In this document: piece after piece, positions 46,736-57,290 of the stretch
Position numbering within the stretch: the stretch's first letter is position 1
How the letters are laid out: every line of letters starts with the position of its first letter
Assembly (NCBI RefSeq): GCF_036320965.1
Contig: NC_092250.1
Span: 18,265,117-18,329,116 of the forward strand
Direction of reading: 5' to 3'
From: Panulirus ornatus
Lineage: Eukaryota > Arthropoda > Malacostraca > Decapoda > Palinuridae
Length of the DNA: 64,000 nucleotides
The notes under the pieces: model-generated
The model's input: only the letters and a program-made list of their open reading frames with translations
Told to the model about the DNA's origin: nothing
Databases searched by the model: none
Translations under genes and position numbers: made by a program

Positions 46736-47265
46736 TTGATATAACGATACACGGGAAGAATAGGTCGTGACCCATTATGAAATTTAATTAACGTTTAATT
46801 ACTCCAGGGTTTGATGACATGAGTAATTAGCCGCAGTATAACTTTGAGGTTTTATCCCCTTTTCGCCATGATCCAGCAGAACAGTTGCGATGAGATTTTG
46901 TACAAAACAGAAATTGTGAAAATATGGCCGGAAATGTCCAACAAGTGGGGGAAGTAATTTGAAGCCGTCCATGGCCTTTATTACCTTCCATGCGAAGGAA
47001 AATTGGTGTTTAGATCCTTTATTACCTTAATATTAACCCTACCTCTTATGAAATGGCACCGAGGAACTCAAGGGTCGTGGCCATTCAAGAGTTCATGCTT
47101 ACCTATAAGCACTTCCGGGCTTGGTGTAAGACGACTAGTTTGCGAAAATGCAAAGTTTAGATCTCATATCCTCATTCACCGCGTTGAATAGCATCTGTCG
47201 TTAGCTTCTGGGTGAATTTGAAATTAAGATCAGTATAAGAAAAGTGAAGATATCTTTGCGTTAAG
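46736..47265. other. Unique sequence, nothing seen
   Basis: No credible gene. Confidence 0.5.
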
Positions 47266-47660
47266 AGTGCGCGATGTCGCCATGGCTGGTTAATCTGTTT
47301 ATGAATGGGGTGGTGAGGGAGGGAAATGAGGGAGACTTGGAGGTGAGAATGGCAGGTCCGCAGTATCCCGTGGGTGGAGAGGTTGGAGCCCTGGCGGTGG
47401 ATCAGTTGCTGTTTACAGATGAAGTGGGGTGAGGTTGTATGAAATAGATGCGCTGTCAGCTCTCTGAACCTTGGCATATGCAGCAGTTATGGGAAACCTC
47501 GGAAAGGTCTGTGGGGCTTGGCCGTTGAATAGGAGGAGGTTTTGGTTTTCGTGCATTGAACATGACGGCTGGAGAGTCCATGTGAACTGGTGAGGCCGTC
47601 ATAGTTCGTGTGTTCCTGGCGTTACCTCGCTAACGCGTCAACAGCGAGAATTCAGTTAGG
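47266..47660 (+). mobile_element. Decayed LINE fragment L4
   Basis: ATGTCGCCATGGCTGGTTAA then TCTGTTTATGAATGGGGTGG aligns with L1 at about 8790-8830 (the [16 protein letters not shown] coding region). CAGTTGCTGTTTACAGATGA aligns with the catalytic box, which has become FTDE in place of FADD. The end has GTTACCTCGCTAACGCG, the LINE tail. Frames are broken and the middle of the element is deleted. Confidence 0.75.
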
Positions 47661-48266
47661 CAAAAAGTGGAACAGCAAGGTACTACATCCGGGATCCTCC
47701 TCCTCCTCCTGTCCTTTTTTTTCCCCCCTTCCTCAAATTGGATGGAAATGTGATAAAGGTGTTTACAGCCTTCAGTACTAACCTAATATCCTACAGGACG
47801 GTCGCTGGGAACCGCGGCTCTTGACGACGAAAGAAATATACGATCGAAGGACATTATTTGCAAAGCTTTAATGACATTTTTTTCATTTGAAGAAATACGA
47901 TCTTTGGACCTTAGCTCCGACATGAGCATGCTAGATAACACTAAGTGCGAGATTGCTACTGAAACGACCTCTTCAAGGTCCTGTTGTCTGAAAGTCGTCG
48001 ACTGCACAAAGCAAAACACCATTAGAAGTAAGTCAGAACTTACTTTGTAAAGTAACACTTGTTTAGATGACAGTAACTTTACATAACAACATTTGTGTTG
48101 AACTTGGCACACTGTTTCATGAGAGCAACACTGGTGTTCAAAGAACAGCCAGCTACTCGCTTTATAAAGCAAATCTTATATAATAAAAGGCAGTTTGTCT
48201 TCACAGCAACGCTATATTTCAGATAGCAACGCTATGATAACGATAGTGATTATGTTAATGATAATT

Positions 48267-48268
<2 letters not shown>
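47661..48268. other. Unique sequence, nothing seen
   Basis: A 129-codon minus frame (47783-48172) has Ser/Leu/Cys-rich composition and no recognised domain; I cannot exclude a fragment. Confidence 0.4.
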
Positions 48269-48298
<30 letters not shown>

Positions 48299-48432
48299 AA
48301 GAAGAAGAAGAGGAGGAGGAGGAGGAGGAAGAAGAAGAAGAAGAAGAAGAAGAAGAAGAAGAAGAGGAGGAGGAGGAGGAGGAGGAGGAGGAGGAGGAAG
48401 AAGAAGAAGTAGAAGAAGAAGAAGAAGAAGAA

Positions 48433-48462
<30 letters not shown>
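48269..48462. repeat. (GAA)n/(GGA)n purine triplet tract
   Basis: About 194 bp, all purines on plus except a single T (AGAAGTAGAAG near 48409). GAA and GGA blocks alternate. A counterpart with the pyrimidine strand on plus is at 7489-7668. Confidence 0.95.
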
Positions 48463-48463
<1 letters not shown>

Positions 48464-49059
48464 CGACAGCGGCACAGTTCAGTAAGGATCCCAGGGAGTT
48501 TGTAAACACCGTTCATAAGACTAGTGAAGATGTCCGGATATTGGAAGGGGAGGCCGCTCCAGGGGTGCTAACCTTCATACTTGACTGTTTCGGATAACTG
48601 ATGTGACACCTTTATCCGGCCGCACCGCCCGCCTAGCTGAAGACAAAAAAAAAAAAAAAAATGTATATAAGAAAACGGGAATGAGACTGCCTGTGCACCC
48701 GAACTGGAAATAAAAAAAAAAAAAATGAAGCAGAGAACAGAAAACGGGGGTACCTGAAGTAAAATACTGATAGGTTTATATATAAAACCACTAAATCCTG
48801 GACCTGAGGCGCGCGTCTGGCGGCTGCTTCAAATAATTCGTGTGTGGACACCAGACACACGAAGGTTAACCGTTATGTATGCTTGCTCTTGCTTCTCTTG
48901 AGCAGCTCAACTGTGCACCACTCTTCATTCTTTAGTCCCTCCAGTTTGTCCATAAAACCTTCCAAATTTTTAAACCTCGGCTTCAGAAACATCTGAGACG
49001 TTCAGTATTGATTGCTCCTACATCATTATTTTTTTTCATGCTTTTCATTTTATCTTTAT

Positions 49060-49064
<5 letters not shown>
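48463..49064. other. Unique sequence, nothing seen
   Basis: Two A-runs at 48643-48661 and 48711-48725. No gene is visible. Confidence 0.5.

Positions 49065-49145
<81 letters not shown>
49065..49145. repeat. (AT)n microsatellite
   Basis: About 80 bp perfect TA run. Confidence 0.95.
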
Positions 49146-49147
<2 letters not shown>

Positions 49148-49396
49148 GAAATTCATAATGTGGTTGATAAAGTTGCGATTATTCAAGATTTTTATTGATA
49201 TTGATAGATAGTTTATGCATTAAAGGCAGATGTATTTCTATAGGGGCAAAACACTAGCATCATAATGTAGAAACTTTTCGTGTTATCACGAATGGTGATG
49301 GTGACCTTACAAGGTCAACAAGGAGATAACGTGGATGTATGGTAACGCTTGCAGCACATGTCGTAGAAGGTTAACATCAGAGGAGACTGTAGTAAT
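49146..49396. other. Unique sequence, nothing seen
   Basis: Short; no gene. Confidence 0.5.
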
Positions 49397-49566
49397 GTGG
49401 TGCAAACATTTACAGAACCTCACTGTAATGTGATGCAAACATTTACAGAACCTCACTGTAATGTGGGGCAAACATTTACAGAACCTCACTGTAATGTGAT
49501 GCAAACATTTACAGAACCTCACTGTAATGTGGGGCAATCATTTACAGAACCTCACTGTAATGTGGT
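49397..49566. repeat. 33-bp minisatellite, five copies
   Basis: Units GTGATGCAAACATTTACAG and AACCTCACTGTAAT; alternating GTGATGC/GTGGGGC sub-types suggest a two-unit (66 bp) higher order. Confidence 0.95.
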
Positions 49567-50034
49567 GCAGGCAAAATTTACAGCTGAGTTAATATTAATG
49601 GAAGAAAAGTAAAGTATATTTTACCCTGGGATTGTGAGCAGGTTGGCGGAGGATTTGAGTCAATCGCTTTTAGAAGGATTAGCATGATTAGCTGAACAGT
49701 GTCAAGCATTCAACACTGGGAAAGATTTGGGATCTTCATAAAAAGATATTTTTTCCCCTTTCGTTTATTTTAAAAAATGTACAATGAAAGCCTTTCGTAG
49801 GACGATTTTAATCATTCCTTTCCCTGTAGGAGCGAGCTTTATATATGAATATTATTTTTGTATGTTTTCTTGTTTCCAAAAGTAAAATTGGAGTGTCATT
49901 TCTTTATTTCTCTTGTGACTGATACCGTTCTGTCTTGCTGCGCTCGGAGACCTAACTTACCTATCCACGTGTATGGCTACGATATTATGTGATCCAGCCA
50001 CAAGTATCACTTGGTTATCCCCGGGCATCACCAC
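49567..50034. other. AT-rich unique sequence, nothing seen
   Basis: No credible gene. Confidence 0.5.
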
Positions 50035-50293
50035 CACCACACAGCCGTAGACTGACCTCCTCTCCCTCAGAGGCCAAGCGAGGGAGGTGATGTTTGCAGT
50101 CACCACCACACAACGTAGACTGACCTCCTCCCTCAGAGGCCAAGCGAGGGACGTGAGGTTGGCAGTAACCACCACACAGCCGTAGACTGACCTCCTCTCC
50201 CTCAGAGGCCAAGCGAGGGAGGTGATGTTGGAGTCACCACCACACAACGTAGACTGACCTCCTCTCCCTCAGAGGCCAAGCGAGGGAGGTGAG
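50035..50293. repeat. About 65-bp minisatellite, four copies
   Basis: Units share GTAGACTGACCTCCTC, CCCTCAGAGGCCAAGCGAGG and GTCACCACCACACA. Copies alternate between longer (CAGCCGTAG) and shorter (CAACGTAG) forms. Confidence 0.93.
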
Positions 50294-50454
50294 GTTTGTT
50301 GTCATTAGCCAGGTCGGCCGTTTCCACACGTCGCTTTTCGTCCCTTCAGAAGGCAATATTCTCGAGTGGAATTAGTGGATGAGGAAACTTCTTGACATTC
50401 AGAATATTTCACTTTTAAAAGATATGCATTATTGTTATTATTATTATTGCTATT
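50294..50454. other. Unique sequence, nothing seen
   Basis: Short (TTA)n at 50429-50447 precedes the LINE fragment. Confidence 0.5.
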
Positions 50455-50782
50455 AGGGAGAGGAGGGAGACCAAATTGGAGGTGGAGGGATGGAGTGAAA
50501 AAGATTTTGTGTGATCGGGGCCTGAACATGCAGGAGGGTGAAAGGAGGGCGGGGAATGGAGTGGATTGGAGCGATGTGGTGTACCGGGGTTGACGTGCTG
50601 TCAGTGGATTGGATCAGGGCATGTGGGGCGTCTGGGGTGAACCATGGAAAGCTGTGTAGGTATGTATATTTGCGTGTGTGGACGTATGTATATACATGTG
50701 TATGGGGGTGGGTTGGGCCATTTCTTTCGTCTGTTTCCTTGCGCTACCTCGCAAACGCGGGAGACAGCGACAAAGTATAATA
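50455..50782 (+). mobile_element. 5'-truncated LINE copy L2
   Basis: Matches L1 from about 9552 to 9878, with the last 45 codons of ORF2 ([20 protein letters not shown] to WSDVVYRG and a stop) and the complete 3' UTR ending GCTACCTCGCAAACGCGGGA. About 20 substitutions separate L1 and L2, and most are A in L1 and G in L2. It is followed by AATAAAAATAAAATAAT and (ATT)n in place of (AT)n. Confidence 0.93.
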
Positions 50783-50789
50783 AAAATAA

Positions 50790-50794
<5 letters not shown>

Positions 50795-50825
<31 letters not shown>

Positions 50826-50855
50826 AGTAGTAGTAGTAGTAGTAGTAGTAGTATT
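50795..50855. repeat. Compound (ATT)n(TAG)n microsatellite at L2 3' end
   Basis: TTA triplets pass into TAG triplets. Confidence 0.95.
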
Positions 50856-51324
50856 AATGAAACTTTTCTATGATGAAAGAGAAGTTAGTTACATGGTTAG
50901 AATGAATTATAACTTTGTGAGTAAGAATGATTTATAACTTGCTTTAAGTGTAAAGATATTTAGCTAGTGGAAGATGTTATTGTTGCTGGGATGAAATACA
51001 GCCTTATCCAGGAATGATATAGTCTAGTATCCTCTACACAGAAATATTAAAGGTTAGAATATGTCTCTTAGATTAGGGAAAAGATATTTATGTTAATTAG
51101 TGTATGATTCCTTGTACATAGTTCGCCTTAAAGATTAATGTCATGCGCTGATGATTTTAAACATAAATGGCTCTTAATGGAGCATAAACTTTTAATTGCA
51201 CGCGTAATCTCGCATTGACTCGTGAAGTAAGTTAATTGTAAGGAGACGAGAAAGTAAAAACTTACTGTGGCACTGGACTGGCGGAGGAGGATTCATCCAT
51301 GCAAGAAAATTTAATTTTACTTGT

Positions 51325-51327
<3 letters not shown>
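50856..51327. other. AT-rich unique sequence, nothing seen
   Basis: No credible gene. Confidence 0.5.
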
Positions 51328-51423
<96 letters not shown>

Positions 51424-51424
51424 A
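51328..51424. repeat. Compound (CT)n(CA)n microsatellite
   Basis: About 71 bp CT into 26 bp CA, same order as at 23001-23150. Confidence 0.95.
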
Positions 51425-51675
51425 TTTGCCGCTTTCTGTGTTCTTGGGCGTGCATGAGGGTTGGGCGGCGGCGTATATACGCCGGCCGGCCATCGTAGCG
51501 TAAACATGTGTGGGGGGGAGAGATGAGTCAGCGGGGGGGTAGCGGGGCCCCTCTCCGTGTTATGCCTGTTTGCAGCTTGGGTAAAGCCTCCCCAGGATCA
51601 GGGGCCGGCCACTCCCTGGAGGAAAACACACGGGGGATATCCGGTCGAGGAATCCTGTTTACAGGTCGGCCATAC
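51425..51675. other. GC-rich unique sequence, nothing seen
   Basis: Contains GCCGGCCGGCC and G-rich runs; no credible frame. Confidence 0.45.
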
Positions 51676-51706
<31 letters not shown>

Positions 51707-51732
51707 TCTCTTCTCTTCTCTTCTCTTCTCTT

Positions 51733-51808
<76 letters not shown>
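51676..51808. repeat. (CT)n with internal (TTCTC)n block
   Basis: CT runs flank eight TTCTC pentamers (51700-51740), so a pentamer expansion arose within a dimer tract. Confidence 0.95.
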
Positions 51809-51810
<2 letters not shown>

Positions 51811-52286
51811 GTACACGGAAGTGCTTCTCGTCACGTCCTCCTCGAGCGAGGTCCCGGAGAGTGAGGACAGAGGACGCTTAGCGATGCTGCTTTGTGGCAG
51901 CAGTATGTTCGTGAAGGCGTGAATGCAGGTTGTGGAGGCATTTCTGTATTTCATCATATTATCTTTCATTGAAAGCAGCGAACGTTTCTTCGTCGGCGCA
52001 CTGAGCGGTGTTTCACTATCCAGACCTGTGTAACTCGCTGGTATGAATGAGGAGGGAGACATTCCCATCCCAAACCGATTAATTGCAGTTGTATTTCAGT
52101 TTTTATGTCGTTATAGCATTGAGCTCGTCTTCGCGTAATTAGTCCATTGGATCGTTACGGAAATACGTCTTATCACGAATTTCCAGAGGTTGAAAAATAT
52201 TTTTTGCCCCGTTTTTCACCCTTATCCAACGGGTTCTTTCCGTTGTGCGCTCTCTTTGAACGGCATCTCCCTGTTGTACCCTACAG
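51809..52286. other. Unique sequence, nothing seen
   Basis: No credible gene. Confidence 0.5.
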
Positions 52287-52740
52287 TTCATAGTTTTTTC
52301 CCGTTTTTCCCTGCTGTGATCTCTGATTGGCTGGTTCCTCCCTGATGTGACATTTAATTGAAGGGTTCCTCCCTGTTGTGACCTCTCGTTGAAGGTGTTC
52401 CTCCCTGTCGTGACCTCTCATTGAAAGATTCCCCCCTGTTGTGACCTCTCATTGAAGGATTCCTCCCTGTTGTGACCTCTCGTTGAAGGTGTTCCTCCCT
52501 GTCGTGACCTCTCATTGAAAGATTCCCCCCTGTTGTGACCTCTCATTGAAGGGTTCCTCCCTGTTGTGACCTCTGACTCAACGGTTCCCCCCCTGTTGCG
52601 CCCCATAACTGAACAGTTCCTCCCCTTGATGGTGCCTCCCACTTGAACTCCCCCTCCATGTTGTGCCCTTTAATTGAACGCTCCCTCCCAGTTAATTCCT
52701 CTAATTGAGTGGTCTCTCCTCATGCCCGCTAATTGAGCGG
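52287..52740. repeat. About 31-bp minisatellite, twelve or more copies
   Basis: Units TTCCTCCCTGTTGTGACCTC and TCATTGAAGG with one- to two-base length changes; flanking units to 52740 are strongly degraded. Confidence 0.9.
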
Positions 52741-53071
52741 TTATTCCCTGTTTCAAAGAACAGTTGTTTGTCACCTTCACCAAGACTGCCTATTAAGGAA
52801 CTTGAAATGGCTCTTATTCACCTTCATCTTTGCGTCTCTGACTGTGAGAAGGTCTCTACGAAGCTAGGCAGACATTAGTTCAGTTATACTCGTCACCTTT
52901 CCTTCGAAGGATTCTATTGTGTGTCTCCTTCTCGTGGGGGAGACCAAACACGAGGTACAAGATGTAATTTAGAATGTAATCTGTGGATTACATCTCTCGT
53001 CCATTATTTTGAAATAGGTTTTCTTAAAGAGGGAGGGAGATGCCGGACACAAATTACTTCAGGTGTAACCT
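52741..53071. other. Unique sequence, nothing seen
   Basis: No credible gene. Confidence 0.5.
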
Positions 53072-53272
53072 TTTGAGCACGCCGGTACGACCCATAGATA
53101 TGATGGCTTGTCCTTTGACCTGACCGTCAAGGGTCACGTCAAAGGCCAGGACATCATACCTTAGGGTCTTGGCCCTCCTTACCTCGAGGGTCGTACCGCT
53201 ACGCCCAGGGGTAGTCGTACAGTAATTCCCACGAGGATCGTACAGTCGTACCCAAGAGTCGTGCTGTTGGCG
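53072..53272. mobile_element. Palindrome/21-bp element, copy C
   Basis: Left arm 53073-53126 contains TTGAGCACGCCGGTACGACC and CCTTTGACCTGACC. Right arm from 53130 is GGGTCACGTCAAAGGCCAGG, then ACATCATACC. Decayed units GAGGGTCGTACCGCTACGCC and GAGGATCGTACAGTCGTACC follow. The layout is the same as at 16624-17001. Confidence 0.65.
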
Positions 53273-53401
53273 AGGTGTGGGTAATGGACGGTCGTGTACG
53301 AATGGTGCACGTACTCACCCCGAGCACGGGCAGGGAGGATGACCCGCCAGACTTGCGTTTCTCTTCAACAGAACGCCATGGACCTGTCCCACTAGCCTAC
53401 G

Positions 53402-53402
<1 letters not shown>

Positions 53403-53439
<37 letters not shown>
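53403..53439. repeat. (GT)n microsatellite
   Basis: Perfect GT run. Confidence 0.95.
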
Positions 53440-53441
<2 letters not shown>

Positions 53442-54074
53442 CTAAACCCTGAATTGTTAAATTTGTTAAATAGACCGAGTGAGTGGTAAGGTCCAGTGTT
53501 AATTGTAACGTCAGAGTGTATTCAGAGACCGCTTGCATTTCTTATTTTTTCAGCTTCATGTTAATGGCTAACAGATGTGTTTTGATGAAGTGTAATTGTG
53601 CTGTTAACTTTGCTTTCGTAATTTACTCGGTAGGTTATATTATTTTGGATGTAAACGTTCTCTTTGAAGAGTGGGGTCCACGAATGTCGAAGGACCTCGA
53701 ATTAATCCCTGATATGTTCTTTTCTCCACTCACTATTTTGCACTGTGAAGCGAGAGGGGCAATTTGGGTACTGATTCTTGCTGACCTGTGTTGATTAAGA
53801 CAGCTCATGGGTAATTAAACATTAAAGTGACAGTATTTGAGATGAGGAAAAGGTAGGCAAGTGTAAGGTTTTCCTTACTGGGTACATATACCATATTGTG
53901 TGGCAGTGTTTGATTACTTAAAATGCTTTGTAATGTGAATGTAAACCGTGTCTCTGTTCTTCTTCATTTTACTTGTATATGAAAGCTTTAGTTTTGTGAG
54001 TGTTGTGCTTTCTTTCATCTCTCTCATTGTTTACAGAATCACTAACCATCCAGTTGGTCCTAAGAGTTCACTCA
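53440..54074. other. Unique sequence, possible short frame
   Basis: A 103-codon plus frame at 53483-53794 is Cys- and Val-rich and contains a hydrophobic stretch NFAFVIYSVGYIILDV. There is no recognised domain, so I do not call a gene. Confidence 0.4.
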
Positions 54075-54174
54075 TCTAACCTAACCTAACCTCACCTAAC
54101 TTACCTAACCTAACCTAACCTAACCTAACCTAACCTAACCTAACCTAACCTAACCTAACTAACTTAACCTAACC
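54075..54174 (-). repeat. (CCTAA)n telomere-type island, minus orientation
   Basis: About 100 bp of CCTAA pentamers, mostly perfect, with CTCAC and CTTAC variants at the left. This is TTAGG on minus, opposite in orientation to the 4.7-kb array, and it has no TCAGG units. Confidence 0.93.
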
Positions 54175-54427
54175 TTATTCTATATCTTGAGTTCCATGTT
54201 CTCCTGCCTCTCAGGCTACTCCATACATTTAAGATAGTTTTTTTTCTAAAGGAAAACTGGTGCTGGTAACCCTGGATCCACCCTTCTCTGTGAAGAACCC
54301 AAATATCGTTTTCTCAATCATATTATTTCTGTTCCTTTGACTGACTACTATTTAAGTGTTCTGGTTCTGTCCTGGTGAACCGTCCTCGTCTCTGTCTGTG
54401 GTGTGAGGAGGCAAGCTGCTTCACCCC
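54175..54427. other. Unique sequence, nothing seen
   Basis: No credible gene. Confidence 0.5.
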
Positions 54428-54528
54428 TTGTCGCTACGACGGTGCCACATCCCCTGGGCAAAACGTCCTGGCCTTCCACCTGACCCGGTGTGGTCGTTCT
54501 CAGTGGTCGTACCGTCGTGATGACGGGG
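54428..54528. repeat. Palindrome family, partial copy F
   Basis: GCTACGACGGTGCCACATCC, GTCCTGGCCTTCCACCTGAC, then GTGGTCGTACCGTCGTGATG. The left arm and one right unit are recognisable; the right palindrome arm is mostly deleted. Confidence 0.5.
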
Positions 54529-55260
54529 TTTAGGGAGCTCTCTCTGGCCCCATCAGTCCATCACGTATCATCGTCCCCGATGTTACAACCAGGAGTGTCT
54601 GAGAGACGCTCCCTCTCTCTGATGGTGAGATAAGCAAGCATACGTAATGAATGTGAATGATGAGGGAGCAAGTCTGTGTTTTGGACCTCAGGCTGTGTGT
54701 ATGTTGGCGTTACCTTCATATCCTGCGTTAACTTTACAAAGACGGTAGTGGGGTCTCCTGCCTCGGAGCTGCACACACAACTTTACTTTGATATGTAAAT
54801 GCATTTAGGTCGTGTTAACCCGCCCAGGTCCATCTCGCTGTTTCGTAACACTACCTGCTGCACAGTACGTCGGGGAGAGGGCCGGTCCTGTGCAGCACTG
54901 CAGGATGGGAGACGTACTGTGCAGGACAGCAGGAGGCCGTGCTCCGTCCTGCACAGCAGAGCAAGGGGACGAATTCTGTGCAGCAGCTGTACTGGAGCCA
55001 GACCGGGTCCCCTTGCCACCGGGGTCAATAACCAGCAGAAAGTGAGGTAACTTGACGACGCCGTTTCGTCTCGCTGTTTCCGCCTCATCTGAAACCCCAG
55101 AGGTACCCTTGTCCTCTCCCCTGTCCTGCTGGCGTGCCTCCAGGCCCTCGTGTAGAGCCAGGTACTCAGTATAGTGGTAGAACTCACTCTTAAACCGGTA
55201 GCATTTAACTCACAGAAAACGGGAGGGATGTTAAGGTACAGGGGATACGATACTGACCGA
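54529..55260. other. Unique sequence with CTGTGCAG repeats
   Basis: 54855-54995 has six spaced copies of CTGTGCAG(CA) or its near-palindrome CTGCACAG, making local hairpins likely. Frames up to 134 codons overlap on both strands and show no domain. Confidence 0.45.
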
Positions 55261-56296
55261 GACCCAAGGGAGGAGAACGAGACGTCTGTCAGCGAGGTCT
55301 TCTCCTTCTAGCCAGACGAGACGACGCACCTCACCGAGTCCAGTGGCCGGTGTTCTCTCTGTGCCAAGCCTAACTTCCTCCACAAGATGTTTCCATGCCT
55401 ATTGCCGCTCGCCTCCTGCAAGCGTAACCTTACGATTAGCGCTTCCCAAAGCCTCGGTGATGATGCCTCCCCGAGTGAGGTGTGGATTTCGTGTTAACCA
55501 CGTGAGCACCTGTCACCGTGTTCACCTGGAGGCCTCGTGATTTCCCGGGGCGGATGTCTGGCGCCGCTACAGAGGCATGAATACGAGGGTAAGAGCGCTC
55601 TCGCCGCCCGAGAATGATTATGGAGCACTTTGGCTGAGTCCCCACTGGGTCGTATGAACACCCTCCTACTTAACTCCCACTTGCTGGACTATCTCCTGCT
55701 CACCACCAGACTTTCAACAACAGCCCTCCAGCAAACTCCTCCCGAAAAGTCTTCCGCTTCCAGAGCTGTTCCTTCCTGTCACCACTCCAGCAAAAACACC
55801 TCTCCCAGATGTATCCACTCGCTCAAACGCACCCGTAGAGTCCATTTTTCAAGAACATCTCAACGTATCTCTTCCAAACTCACCTCCTACATCCCGTCCT
55901 CCTCTGTAGTCGACAGTCATGAAAGGTATCCATAGCTTTATCTCCAGCCACCTGGACCTGGACAACCTTCGACATGTCTGGATGTTGGGAGGACAGAACA
56001 CACCTCACACTGCAAGCTGTTCTACTGGTGTTCTTCTTAGACAACCGAATCAGAGCCCCTAATATAAAAGAACGTCTACAAAACAGAGGATCATATCATG
56101 AACATTTGGACGCTAGCTCGTCTGTTATGCCGTCCGGATATCGACATACACGCTGTGTTTCCGTTGCCACGGAAAATTCTGATATCTGTTGCGTCTTCCG
56201 CGTTGCCTCCGCGACGCTGTAAGCGACCCCTGCCTCCACCCCGGGTTATTGTTCAGTACAGCGTGGTTCCTCCTCCTCCTCCTCCCCCAAGATCCG
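55261..56296. other. Unique sequence, nothing recognised
   Basis: Frames of 101-104 codons at 55630 and 56098 are Ser/Thr/Pro-rich without domains. GC-rich spots at 55500-55600. Confidence 0.4.
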
Positions 56297-56303
56297 CGCG
56301 CGC

Positions 56304-56337
<34 letters not shown>
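56297..56337. repeat. (CG)n(TG)n microsatellite
   Basis: CGCGCGCG passes into a GT run. Both are alternating purine-pyrimidine sequences with Z-DNA potential. Confidence 0.95.
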
Positions 56338-56339
<2 letters not shown>

Positions 56340-56476
56340 ATTTATATTCCTCTTTAACTCCCCCGCATTTTCCCGACTCACCATTAACACTGAGGACCGA
56401 ACGGCAAACTAATTCCCGTCTTGCCTGCCACCACGCCACGCTGGCCGCCGCCCCCCCGCTCCTCGTTCTAGACTGG

Positions 56477-56525
56477 TAGAGTATAAAACCTGGCGGGTCT
56501 TCGTCTGGTCTTCATTATCCCAGAA
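56477..56525 (+). promoter_or_regulatory. Possible TATA-box core promoter
   Basis: TATAAAA at 56482-56488 in a GC-rich setting, with a TCATTATCC initiator-like site about 30 bp downstream. No ATG-led coding exon follows closely, so this is tentative. Confidence 0.25.

Positions 56526-57290
<765 letters not shown>

Noticed and set aside
47783..48172. 129-codon minus frame
   Set aside because: Cys/Ser/Leu-rich with no domain, no promoter and no conserved pattern visible; kept only as unassigned sequence.
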